Below are positions 52,425 through 60,083 of a DNA stretch of 64,000 nt, one piece after another (position 1 is the first letter of the stretch; each line of letters begins with the position of its first letter). The position numbers and the translations under genes are program-made. Source of the DNA: Vulcanimicrobiota bacterium. GTDB lineage: Bacteria; Vulcanimicrobiota; Xenobia; Xenobiales; Xenobiaceae. The notes below the pieces were generated by a model. The model did no database searches. It was given only the letters and a program-made list of their open reading frames with translations, and was not told where the DNA came from. The DNA is taken from positions 206,214-270,213 of the forward strand of contig CALUQR010000004.1 of NCBI GenBank assembly GCA_944322965.1. Reading direction: 5' to 3'.

Positions 52425-53861
52425 CTACTTCTTCCCATCCTTCTGAGCGACGCGCAGGGCTTGACCATCCAAAAGGTCGATACCGCCCGAAGTGACTACC
52501 GTAAGGCCCGGATCGATACCGGTGACGAGAGCCTCGCTGGCATTGCCATAAGTCATGGTGACGGGATACTTCTTAGCCGTACCCCCTTGCGGGTCGCCGT
52601 CGTAAGCCACTACGTAGACCTCGCCCACCGCCATATTGACCGCCGTGCGCGGTACGATAACGCCCTCCAAGCGCTGGATGGGCAGGCGAGCCTCGGCGTA
52701 AGTACCGTCTACTAAGAGCCCCTTCTCGTTGGGGATGCGCAGACGGACCTTAATGGTGTGGCTGGAAGGATCGGAGGCGGGCACGACTTCCAAAATCTGG
52801 GCCGGCACGCCCTCAGCCATGGAGGTATTGACCTTGAGGTCGGCGCCCGTCTTGACGTAGGGGGCGAACTTTTCGTCGATGGGGGCTACCATCTCTAAGG
52901 TAGAGTTATCGACGACGCTCAAGATGGGGGTCTCGCCCGAAGCTACTAAGGCGTTGCCGATCTCCACGTTGCGGCTGGTGATAGTGCCGTCGATAGGAGA
53001 CTTAATGGACATATCCTCTAAGTCCTTAGCCGCCGCATGGTAAGCGGCCTGAGCGGCTTGCAGCGTAGCTTCCGCCTGTTGGATAGAGGCTAAAGCCTGG
53101 CGGGCGGTGGCCTGACTGACTTTGACGTCGCCGGTGCGGATAGCGACCTGGCGCTGATTGGCTTCGGCGATGCGCAAGGTCTCTTTAGCGGCCTGGAGGG
53201 CGCTCTTAGCGCTGGTCAGCTGCTGGAAACTGGTGCGCTCGCGCAACTCCGCCTGTTCGCGGTCGTAACTGGAGACCGCGTCTTTAGCGAAGAGGTCCTG
53301 CTGACGGTGCATATTATAGAGCGCATCGTCGTAGGTCGCCTGGGCGCTGGCTAAACTGGCTTGGGCCTGGATGACTCCCTGGCGGGCCTTCTGGACTTCC
53401 ATAGCCGCCGAAACGTCGGTGATGCCCAAATTCTCGTGGGCCTGCTCTACCGCCGTCTCCGCCGAGAAGTGGCTGGCCTTGGCCTGGACTAAGGCGGCTT
53501 CCGCCTGAGCTAAAGCGGCCTTAGCCGACTCAAAATTGGAACGCTGGGTAGAATCTTCTAAGTGGACCAAGACTTGACCCTGGCGGACCTTATCGCCCTC
53601 CCGCACCAAAACTTCCGCCACTCGGCCCGCTACCCGGGGGTAGATCTCCGCTTTCTTCAGAGCTTGGACGTGGCCGGTGAGGTTGGTCTCTTGTAAGATA
53701 CTCCCCTGCCGGGAAGAGCCGACCTCTACGTTAGTTACCTTCTTCGTTTCGGTCTCTACAGTCTGCTTCTCCGCGCCGCAGCCGATCGTACCCGCAGCCA
53801 AAGTAGCCGCCACTAGAAAGATACCGACCGGTAAGCGCAATCTTGAGCCTTTGTCTTTCAT
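52425..53861 (-). CDS. RND periplasmic adaptor (membrane fusion) lipoprotein
   Basis: The start at ATG 53861 gives 478 residues with a lipoprotein signal MKDKGSRLRLPVGIFLVAAT, lipobox AGTIGC, as in AcrA; GGGAGAG lies 10 nt upstream. An upstream in-frame ATG would place the signal peptide internally. Lipoyl-like halves are KAEIYPRVAGRVAEVLVREG and SPIDGTITSRNVEIGNALVA, flanking a coiled-coil hairpin (about 95-280) that is longer than that of AcrA. The beta-barrel and membrane-proximal domains follow (APYVKTGADLKVNTS, GLLVDGTYAEARLPI). It begins the operon and links RND to TolC. Confidence 0.95.
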   Translation of the reverse strand: MKDKGSRLRLPVGIFLVAATLAAGTIGCGAEKQTVETETKKVTNVEVGSSRQGSILQETNLTGHVQALKKAEIYPRVAGRVAEVLVREGDKVRQGQVLVHLEDSTQRSNFESAKAALAQAEAALVQAKASHFSAETAVEQAHENLGITDVSAAMEVQKARQGVIQAQASLASAQATYDDALYNMHRQQDLFAKDAVSSYDREQAELRERTSFQQLTSAKSALQAAKETLRIAEANQRQVAIRTGDVKVSQATARQALASIQQAEATLQAAQAAYHAAAKDLEDMSIKSPIDGTITSRNVEIGNALVASGETPILSVVDNSTLEMVAPIDEKFAPYVKTGADLKVNTSMAEGVPAQILEVVPASDPSSHTIKVRLRIPNEKGLLVDGTYAEARLPIQRLEGVIVPRTAVNMAVGEVYVVAYDGDPQGGTAKKYPVTMTYGNASEALVTGIDPGLTVVTSGGIDLLDGQALRVAQKDGKK

Positions 53862-53956
53862 AAATTTAACTCTCTCCCCCACAAAAGCGAGGGGAAAGAT
53901 TTCTCTCCTATCTTCGGTTGTACGTAGGTCTAGAGTGGATTCTTTATTTATCATTA

Positions 53957-53976
53957 ATAACTAAACGCTCAGTCAA
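53957..53976 (-). promoter_or_regulatory. Candidate TetR-family operator of the efflux operon
   Basis: On the minus strand the 20-nt TTGACTGAGCGTTTAGTTAT is an imperfect inverted repeat (TGACTGAGCG / CGTTTAGTTA, mismatches are transitions). It resembles operators of AcrR/TetR regulators. It lies just after the predicted start of the transcript and about 95 nt before the adaptor ATG. Confidence 0.55.
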
Positions 53977-53996
53977 TTAAAAAGAATCCAGTTGGC

Positions 53997-54025
53997 ATAG
54001 TAATCCAAATTAATCGGATAGTCAA
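53997..54025 (-). promoter_or_regulatory. Sigma-70 type promoter of the efflux operon
   Basis: On the minus strand TTGACT (54025-54020) and TACTAT (54002-53997) are 17 bp apart. AGTCAATTAA on the plus strand occurs at 53971-53980 and again at 54020-54029, a 49-bp spaced direct repeat shared by promoter and operator. Confidence 0.65.
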
Positions 54026-54055
54026 TTAATTTTTTTCGAATTTCCTGTCTCAATT

Positions 54056-54340
54056 CGGAATGCTTAATGCGGAATTCGGAATTATATAGCTCTTGTTAGT
54101 GACTTAACAGATCCGAAAGTAGCTGAACTTATGTCAGAATCGTTGGCAGTTTCACTGCGCCAAATCTAATTTGGAATGCTTAATGCGTAATGCAGAATTA
54201 AATGGCGCTTGTTGGTGACTTAACAGATCCGAAAGTAGCTGAACTTATGAAAAAATCGCTATGGACGCTTTGGCGCCCAGATCTTAGCTTTGTGTTCTGT
54301 TGCTTGAATAAGGCCTTTAGAGCGTTTGTCCAATTGGACC
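54056..54340. repeat. 285-bp direct repeat, copy 1
   Basis: Matches copy 2 at 3 mismatches in 285 bases, with a period of 318 bp. It is visibly more AT-rich than nearby genes. It contains two diverged subunits, each with GGAATGCTTAATGCG and the 28-nt core around ACAGATCCGAAAGTAGCTGA. It ends with the palindrome GTCCAATTGGAC. A spacer with a GC-rich hairpin (TTGCCGCCG/CGGCGGCAA) separates it from copy 2. Origin is unknown; it could be a decayed mobile element or duplicated gene end. Confidence 0.85.
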
Positions 54341-54373
54341 GCGGCATTGCCGCCGGGACGGCGGCAAGCAATG

Positions 54374-54658
54374 CGGAATGCTTAATGCGGAATTCGGAAT
54401 TATATAGCTCTTGTTAGTGGCTTAACAGATCCGAAAGTAGCTGAACTTATGTCAGAATCGTTGGCAGTTTCACTGCGCCAAATCTAATTTGGAATGCTTA
54501 ATGCGTAATGCAGAATTAAATGGCGCTTGTTGGTGACTTAACAGATCCGAAAGTAGCTGAACTTATGAAAAAATCGCTATGGACGCTTTGGCGCCCAGAT
54601 CTTAGCTTTGTGTTCTGTTGCTTGAATAAGGCCTTTAGGACGTTTGTCCAATTGGACC
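54374..54658. repeat. 285-bp direct repeat, copy 2
   Basis: Same content as copy 1; the differences are A to G in GTTAGTGRCTTAAC and AG to GA before CGTTTGTCC. Both copies can encode short peptides with LVxDLTDPKVAELM, in frame in all four subunits, with stops after 20-70 residues. No protein family is recognised, so these are not annotated as genes. Confidence 0.85.
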
Positions 54659-54855
54659 ACAACGCGCGGCGCGCACCGTGCGCCACACCAAGACGATTTT
54701 CTCCCCCACCGAGCCACTCACGGAATCAGCCAGTAACTAACTCTCAGTCGTCTCGCCCCTAAGTCCTGCCGAAACCCAAGTTAGATTCGCGATCTCACCC
54801 CCAGCCGCACCACCCCCTAATTCCGAATTAGAAATAAAAGGTAGTAAATCTCGGC
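54659..54855. other. Unexplained intergenic stretch right of the repeats
   Basis: About 200 bp with no gene. GGCGC/GCGCC arms near 54667-54683 may form a hairpin. TAATTCCGAATTA at 54818-54830 is an inverted echo of AATTCGGAAT motifs in the repeats and could mark the right edge of the inserted segment. Confidence 0.4.
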
Positions 54856-54885
54856 TTGCAGAAGGGTGAGGGCGCTGTTTATTGC
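54856..54885 (+). promoter_or_regulatory. Candidate promoter of the NifU-like/GGGtGRT pair
   Basis: TTGCAG (54856-54861) and TATTGC (54880-54885) are 18 bp apart. The -10 match is partial (TATxxx only at three positions). Confidence 0.4.
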
Positions 54886-54911
54886 TATTCTTTCGGTTAA
54901 GGAGTAATTCT

Positions 54912-55604
54912 ATGATTTACTCAGCAGAAGTATCTCACATGTGCCCTATCGCCAAGGGGGTATGTCATGGTCCGGCGCCCATTCCTGAGGAGGGTAAATG
55001 GGTCCAGGTCAAGGAGATCAAGGACGTCAGTGGTTTGACTCACGGCGTGGGTTGGTGCGCTCCTCAGCAGGGCGCCTGCAAGCTCACTTTAAATGTCAAG
55101 GACGGGATCATTGAAGAGGCTTTGATAGAGACTATCGGTTGCAGTGGTATGACCCACTCGGCGGCCATGGCTTCGGAGATTTTGCCGGGCAAGACTATTT
55201 TAGAGGCTTTGAATACCGACTTAGTCTGTGACGCTATCAACGTCGCCATGCGCGAGCTCTTCTTGCAGATCGTTTACGGTCGCTCTCAAACCGCTTTCTC
55301 GGAGGGCGGTTTACCTATTGGCGCCGGTTTAGAGGACTTAGGTAAGGGCTTACGCTCCCAGATCGGTACTATGTACGGCACCAAGGCTAAGGGCTCTCGT
55401 TACTTAGAGATGGCTGAGGGTTATGTGACCCGCATCGCTTTAGACGCGGACAACTTGATTATCGGTTACGAATTCGTCCACTTGGGCAAGATGATGGCCG
55501 CTATCAAGAAGGGTGTGGAGCCCGCTCAGGCTTTGAAGGATGCGACTGGCAGTTACGGTCGCTTTGCCGAAGGCGTCAAGTACGTCGATCCTCGTCAGGA
55601 ATAG
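54912..55604 (+). CDS. Iron-sulfur cluster assembly scaffold-like (NifU-like) protein, GGGtGRT partner
   Basis: The ATG at 54912 has AAGGAGT upstream and gives 230 residues; an upstream TTG adds ten unlikely residues. The protein is Cys-rich in its first third (MCPIAKGVCHGPAP, GVGWCAPQQGACKL) and has ETIGCSGMTHSAAMASEIL and TDLVCDAINVAMRELFLQI, resembling the NifU/IscU-like scaffold domain. The region SEGGLPIGAGLEDLGKGLRS is characteristic of the form that is always found next to the GGGtGRT protein. Metal or cluster binding is likely; the target is unknown. Codons are those of a highly expressed gene (GGT, GCT). Confidence 0.8.
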   Translation: MIYSAEVSHMCPIAKGVCHGPAPIPEEGKWVQVKEIKDVSGLTHGVGWCAPQQGACKLTLNVKDGIIEEALIETIGCSGMTHSAAMASEILPGKTILEALNTDLVCDAINVAMRELFLQIVYGRSQTAFSEGGLPIGAGLEDLGKGLRSQIGTMYGTKAKGSRYLEMAEGYVTRIALDADNLIIGYEFVHLGKMMAAIKKGVEPAQALKDATGSYGRFAEGVKYVDPRQE

Positions 55605-55616
55605 GGAGCTAGCAGA

Positions 55617-56624
55617 ATGTCATTATTTGAAAGTTACGAACGCCGTATTGATAAGATTAACGCTGTGCTGGCTGAGTACGGCATTGCCAGCTTAGAAGAG
55701 GCTAAGGCTATTTGCGACGCTCACGGGGTAGCTCCTTACGACATCGTGCGCAAAGTGCAGCCCATCGCTTTCGACAACGCCTGTTGGGCCTACACTATGG
55801 GCGCGGCTCTGGCTCTCAAGAAGAAGGCTCCTACGGCGGCGGAGGCGGCTCGTCTGATCGGCGTCGGTTTACAGGCCTTCTGTATTCCGGGCTCGGTAGC
55901 TGAGGACCGCAAGGTGGGCTTAGGCCATGGCAACTTAGGGGCTATGCTCTTAAGCGACGAGACTAAGTGTTTCGCCTTCTTGGCCGGTCACGAGTCCTTT
56001 GCGGCGGCTGAGGGCGCTATCGGTATCGTCAATAACGCCAACAAGGCTCGCCAGATCCCCTTGCGGGTCATCTTGAACGGTTTAGGCAAGGACGCGGCCC
56101 AGATCATTTCCCGCATCAACGGCTTCACTTACGTGGAGACCAAGTTCGATTATTATACGGGCAAGATCGAAGTGGTCAAGGAAGTAGCTTACTCTAAGGG
56201 CGAGCGCTCCAAGGTGCGCTGCTTCGGAGCGGACGACGTGCGCGAGGGCGTGGCCATCATGCACTTAGAGGGCGTAGACGTCTCCATTACCGGCAACTCT
56301 ACTAACCCCACCCGTTTCCAGCACCCGGTAGCGGGCACTTACAAGAAAGAGTGCGTCGAAGAGGGTAAGAAGTACTTCTCCGTAGCCTCGGGCGGCGGTA
56401 CGGGTCGCACCTTACACCCCGACAATATGGCGGCCGGCCCGGCCTCTTACGGTATGACGGATACTATGGGCCGCATGCACTCCGACGCTCAGTTCGCCGG
56501 CTCCAGCTCCGTACCGGCCCACGTAGAGATGATGGGCTTCTTAGGGATGGGCAATAACCCCATGGTGGGCGCTACCGTAGCTACCGCCGTAGCCGTGGCT
56601 GAGGCTTTAAAAGAGATTAAGTAG
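55617..56624 (+). CDS. GGGtGRT family protein
   Basis: The 335-residue protein carries the defining SVASGGGTGRTLHPDNMAAG motif and belongs to a conserved family of unknown function. Other conserved stretches are AFDNACWAYTMGAALALKKK, AFCIPGSVAEDRKVGLGHGN, LAGHESFAAAEGAIGIVNNA and SVPAHVEMMGFLGMGNNPMV at the C-terminal end. There is no signal peptide. It is 12 bp after its NifU-like partner and shares its high-expression codon pattern. The fixed gene pair in diverse anaerobes, as known for this family, suggests a metabolic role linked to cluster chemistry. Confidence 0.9.
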   Translation: MSLFESYERRIDKINAVLAEYGIASLEEAKAICDAHGVAPYDIVRKVQPIAFDNACWAYTMGAALALKKKAPTAAEAARLIGVGLQAFCIPGSVAEDRKVGLGHGNLGAMLLSDETKCFAFLAGHESFAAAEGAIGIVNNANKARQIPLRVILNGLGKDAAQIISRINGFTYVETKFDYYTGKIEVVKEVAYSKGERSKVRCFGADDVREGVAIMHLEGVDVSITGNSTNPTRFQHPVAGTYKKECVEEGKKYFSVASGGGTGRTLHPDNMAAGPASYGMTDTMGRMHSDAQFAGSSSVPAHVEMMGFLGMGNNPMVGATVATAVAVAEALKEIK

Positions 56625-56656
56625 ACTCTCTTTTAAGTCCTAACCCCTAAGGGTAG

Positions 56657-56701
56657 ATCCCCTGGGCAGAGCTTAAAAAGCTCTGCCCAGGGGATTTTTT
56701 T
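56657..56701 (+). terminator. Terminator of the NifU-like/GGGtGRT operon
   Basis: A perfect 18-bp stem (56657-56674 with 56678-56695) has a short A-rich loop and is followed by seven T residues. Confidence 0.93.
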
Positions 56702-56743
56702 ATTGCCTCTAAGTAGGCTAGCATTTCTATAGAAGAGACCCAT

Positions 56744-56782
56744 AAAAAAGTTCCCCGCAGGCCCCAGGGGCCTGCGGGGAAC
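56744..56782 (-). terminator. Terminator of the Ig-like lipoprotein gene (minus strand)
   Basis: A 16-bp near-perfect palindrome stem (56750-56765 with 56767-56782) is preceded by six A residues, which become the T-run on the minus strand. Confidence 0.88.
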
Positions 56783-56813
56783 GGTCGTTTAGGGCTTAAA
56801 CCCTAGAGGGGGA

Positions 56814-59800
56814 TTAGTCGATAAGTTTGACGATGATTCTCTTAATCCAAGAAGAGGCGTTAAAGTAAGCCGCACTCTCTGGCGTCAGCGTCACCGAGTT
56901 AGTAGCGTCAACGGGGAGATCTTGCTCAGACTTAACTACATAGGGCACTTCCGGCTTTGTGGTACCAGGACGGTCTTCCAATATAACCACCCTGTCCTCT
57001 GAAGTTCCTATGATGTCGTATCTAGCTCCCGTCTTCAGGGGATTGGGATTAGGAGTATCATCGCTCAATACGACCTCATTCAGGTAGAAGACGAACCGTT
57101 CTCCACGCTGCAGCTCATAGGTCTCATCATTGCCACCCTTAGTGCCAACGACGGGAGTCATCTCGCGACCGTCAGCATACTGGATGACTACATTAGCGCT
57201 CTTAATGTTGGGAGGACCAAGGGTAATGCTACCGTCCGCCTTGTCAGCGTGGAAACTATACCACTTGGAGCCAGCCCTTATACCGCTATGCTCCACGTTC
57301 TCGTGAGTAGCCTCACTGTAGTAGATAATCATAGCAGCCGTCTGGCCGATCTTCTTAGTAGCTTCGGGAATGTCGTCAGTATTCTTAATGGAGGTGTACC
57401 CGTCCTCAGTCATCTCCTTACTCGTAATCCAGTCAACATTCTGCAAGCTGGTAGTATCGAGAGAGAAACCGACTTTAGTGGCCATCTCGTTGGGTTTAAT
57501 TTCCGTCAGACTGACGATACGCGGAGTTTCATCATCACCTACCCGAATCATATCGGAATAGGTAGCGCTGGCGCTGGGTTTCCAGTTCTCACCGCGCGGA
57601 ATGATATTGCTCATACCCAGTTTATCGACGGCCGGTTTGACCGGGTAGACTACGACACGCATATCGCCAATGTAGGGCTGGCCATCAGTCTTAAAGATAG
57701 GCGTCGTGGGCCCTCCATCACTCTCGCCGGGCACCTTAGAACGAATAGCTACAATTACGGAGCCATCCTTCTCTCCACCCAAGCCGAAGCTAGCGTCGGC
57801 CACCAGAGCGTCGGGATCGGAACCCTCGGCTAAGAACTCTTTACCGTCGCTCCAGCCAATATCGTCAGCAAAATCCCAGGAGCCGATCTGCGGGGTTTCA
57901 CTCCATCCCCACACACCCTGTTCGCGATCGAAGACTTTATTAAGGACAGAGATCGGATAAGAACGTACGAGCGTAGGCTCTGCGGGCGCCTCACCCTGCT
58001 GCTCGAACTCCACCACAGGAGCGGTGATCGTTTTATCTTCATCCGGAACGGCGGCATCCCAAGGGATGGAGTCGGAGAAGATATAGTTACCAGTTATATC
58101 ACGAAGAGGAGCATCCTCGCCTTCGCTATGGAGTCTACCCATAATCTTCATCGTATAAGTACGACCGATGGGCAAACCGATACGGTATTTTTGAGAAGTA
58201 GCAACGGTAGCGGTAGACGGAGCGTTGAAAGCATTGATAGCATACTCTCTGCCCACGTCGTCTATAAAGGTCAACATCAATATATTGTAACCATCATTAA
58301 TGATGGTCACAGGAATGCGGGATACGGCGCCCTGATACTCATCGTGCTCTACCTTTAAGTAGACCGTAGTATCAGTAGCTTTGAGAGGATTCATGGTCAC
58401 GCTCTGACCGTCGCTACCAATTTCAAAAGTAGCATACCCCTCAAGAGGTTCTCCACTCTCAGCCACCAGGCTCAATTTGGTCTCGGGCTGACCACTGACG
58501 TTCTGCGTCTCTTGGTTACCGTAGGTAGCTTCGATCTTAATGCCAGAGTAGGGCACGCCGACGACGGCGTTGATGTCTTCAAAGTTGAAGGCCAGAACGT
58601 CGATACCGGGATTGACGACCGTAATCTCTATAGTATTAGACTCTACCGTACCGCGAGTAGCCTTAACGGTTACGGGGATAGCGCTAGCCTTGACGCCCTG
58701 CAATAAGCCGGGGGTGGAGTTCTGGAAAGCGGCCGTCTCTTCGGCGGAGCTGCTCCAAGCTACGCCATCGTTATTCTCTTTGCTAGTACCATCGCTATAA
58801 TGCAGAGTGGCCGTAAATTGGGCGGTACTGCCTTCGCCGGAAGAGTAGATCTGCTCGTCAGTCAGACCGGCGGGAGCGGAGTCGGTACGCTTAATTTCAA
58901 TACTTACTACCGTAGCGTCAGTCAGAGTGATAGCCGCCGTAGCTTCCATACTCTTCGTCTCTTCGCCCACTTGGATGGTGGCGATAGCTTTGACCGTCAC
59001 CACACCGACGGTAGCGCCTGCAGCGCTCTCTAAGGTCGCGACAGCCTTACCGGCGTCGGGACCGGGGGTTAAAGTCACCTTAGCGTCGGCGGGCTCGAAG
59101 CTCCACTCTACCTGCGCAGCGTCTAACTGGACGTCTTCGCCTTGGCTGTAGTCGGCCCAAGCGGTCAACTGTAAGGACTCGCCCAGAGTCAACACATCCT
59201 CGCCGGGCTTGATACGAATACCAGTAACGACGTTACCGGGATCGACGGTCACTTTAATGGGGGTGGGGAAGGTGTAATCTAAGAGGCTCAGTTGAACTTC
59301 CGTAGTACCGGCGGCTAAACCGACAACCTTATTACCCTCTACCTTGACGATAGTATTATCCTGAGGGGTAGCGGTCACGTAATTAGTGACGTCGGCCTGC
59401 AAGCCGCCCTCTAAGATGAGGATAGCCTGGAAGGTCTCATCCTGATTGATTCCTAAAGCCGGAATCTCGTCAGGCTCAATAGTGCTAGACTCTATCACAT
59501 TGGCGAGCGGCTGTACCGGGGGCACGTTAATATTAGTAGCCTCATACAGGCTGAGCTCGCTCTTAATGGGACAGAGGCCTAAAAGCTGGCCATTAGCGTC
59601 CAAGTATTCGAGGACGAAACCGGTAGTCTTGACCGGAACATCTGTCAGGGTGATGGTAGCGGCGAAGTCCCTAGTAGCTTCGTACAGGACGTGACGAGTC
59701 CCATCTTGGCCAGTAAAGCGAACCTGCTTCGTACCTGCGGGGACGTTATAGCCGCCTTGGCCGTCAGTAAAGTTGAAGACGACATTCTGCTTGTCCTCGG

Positions 59801-59939
59801 GATAGGCTCCCCCTGTCCAGGAGCTACCCGAACTGCCACAGCCGGGTAAGAGAGCGACCAACAAAAAGGCCGCTGCAAATAAGCAAAGGCCTATCCAGCG
59901 CCCTCCCGGTCTGCGCCCTAATTTAGATAGAAAGTCCAT
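56814..59939 (-). CDS. Giant lipoprotein with bacterial Ig-like (Big2) domains
   Basis: The 1041-residue protein has a signal peptide ending FLLVALLPGC (lipobox LPGC) and a GAGGAGG Shine-Dalgarno. At least three Big2-type domains are seen: VVTGIRIKPGEDVLTLGESL with LTAWADYS, VVSIEIKRTDSAPAGLTDEQ with ATLHYSDGTS, and FEDINAVVGVPYSGIKIEATYG. The C-terminal third (about 600-1041) is beta-rich without a recognised domain. The N-terminal part also contains a DUF-like strand set with VRFTGQDGTRHVLYEA. It is likely a surface-exposed outer membrane lipoprotein for adhesion or envelope structure. Confidence 0.85.
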   Translation of the reverse strand: MDFLSKLGRRPGGRWIGLCLFAAAFLLVALLPGCGSSGSSWTGGAYPEDKQNVVFNFTDGQGGYNVPAGTKQVRFTGQDGTRHVLYEATRDFAATITLTDVPVKTTGFVLEYLDANGQLLGLCPIKSELSLYEATNINVPPVQPLANVIESSTIEPDEIPALGINQDETFQAILILEGGLQADVTNYVTATPQDNTIVKVEGNKVVGLAAGTTEVQLSLLDYTFPTPIKVTVDPGNVVTGIRIKPGEDVLTLGESLQLTAWADYSQGEDVQLDAAQVEWSFEPADAKVTLTPGPDAGKAVATLESAAGATVGVVTVKAIATIQVGEETKSMEATAAITLTDATVVSIEIKRTDSAPAGLTDEQIYSSGEGSTAQFTATLHYSDGTSKENNDGVAWSSSAEETAAFQNSTPGLLQGVKASAIPVTVKATRGTVESNTIEITVVNPGIDVLAFNFEDINAVVGVPYSGIKIEATYGNQETQNVSGQPETKLSLVAESGEPLEGYATFEIGSDGQSVTMNPLKATDTTVYLKVEHDEYQGAVSRIPVTIINDGYNILMLTFIDDVGREYAINAFNAPSTATVATSQKYRIGLPIGRTYTMKIMGRLHSEGEDAPLRDITGNYIFSDSIPWDAAVPDEDKTITAPVVEFEQQGEAPAEPTLVRSYPISVLNKVFDREQGVWGWSETPQIGSWDFADDIGWSDGKEFLAEGSDPDALVADASFGLGGEKDGSVIVAIRSKVPGESDGGPTTPIFKTDGQPYIGDMRVVVYPVKPAVDKLGMSNIIPRGENWKPSASATYSDMIRVGDDETPRIVSLTEIKPNEMATKVGFSLDTTSLQNVDWITSKEMTEDGYTSIKNTDDIPEATKKIGQTAAMIIYYSEATHENVEHSGIRAGSKWYSFHADKADGSITLGPPNIKSANVVIQYADGREMTPVVGTKGGNDETYELQRGERFVFYLNEVVLSDDTPNPNPLKTGARYDIIGTSEDRVVILEDRPGTTKPEVPYVVKSEQDLPVDATNSVTLTPESAAYFNASSWIKRIIVKLID

Positions 59940-59969
59940 TAAGTTCCTCCTCGAACCTCAGGATATGCT

Positions 59970-60013
59970 AAAAAAAAGACCCAGGTGCTCCCTTTGCGCA
60001 AAAGGGCGCACCT
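59970..60013 (-). terminator. Terminator of the coiled-coil gene (minus strand)
   Basis: AGGTGC/GCACCT and CCCTTT/AAAGGG arms form a bulged stem, with seven A residues at 59971-59977 on the left. Confidence 0.75.
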
Positions 60014-60083
60014 ATCCACTATTTTCTAAGAAAGTACCATAAATGGAGCCCATAGTAAATAGATAAGCCCCATTTATTCTTTA

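Noticed and set aside
49203..52715. Plus-strand open frames inside the efflux genes
   Set aside because: They are shadows of long GC-rich RND and adaptor genes; the minus-strand genes have clear family motifs.
54056..54658. CRISPR array
   Set aside because: There are only two long copies, of 285 bp; repeats are not short or regularly spaced, and no cas genes are near.
54202..54762. Two small plus-strand coding genes of 71 and 80 residues in the repeats
   Set aside because: No Shine-Dalgarno, start codons inside repeats, ends differ only because the flanking sequence differs, and no recognised family; treated as repeat content.
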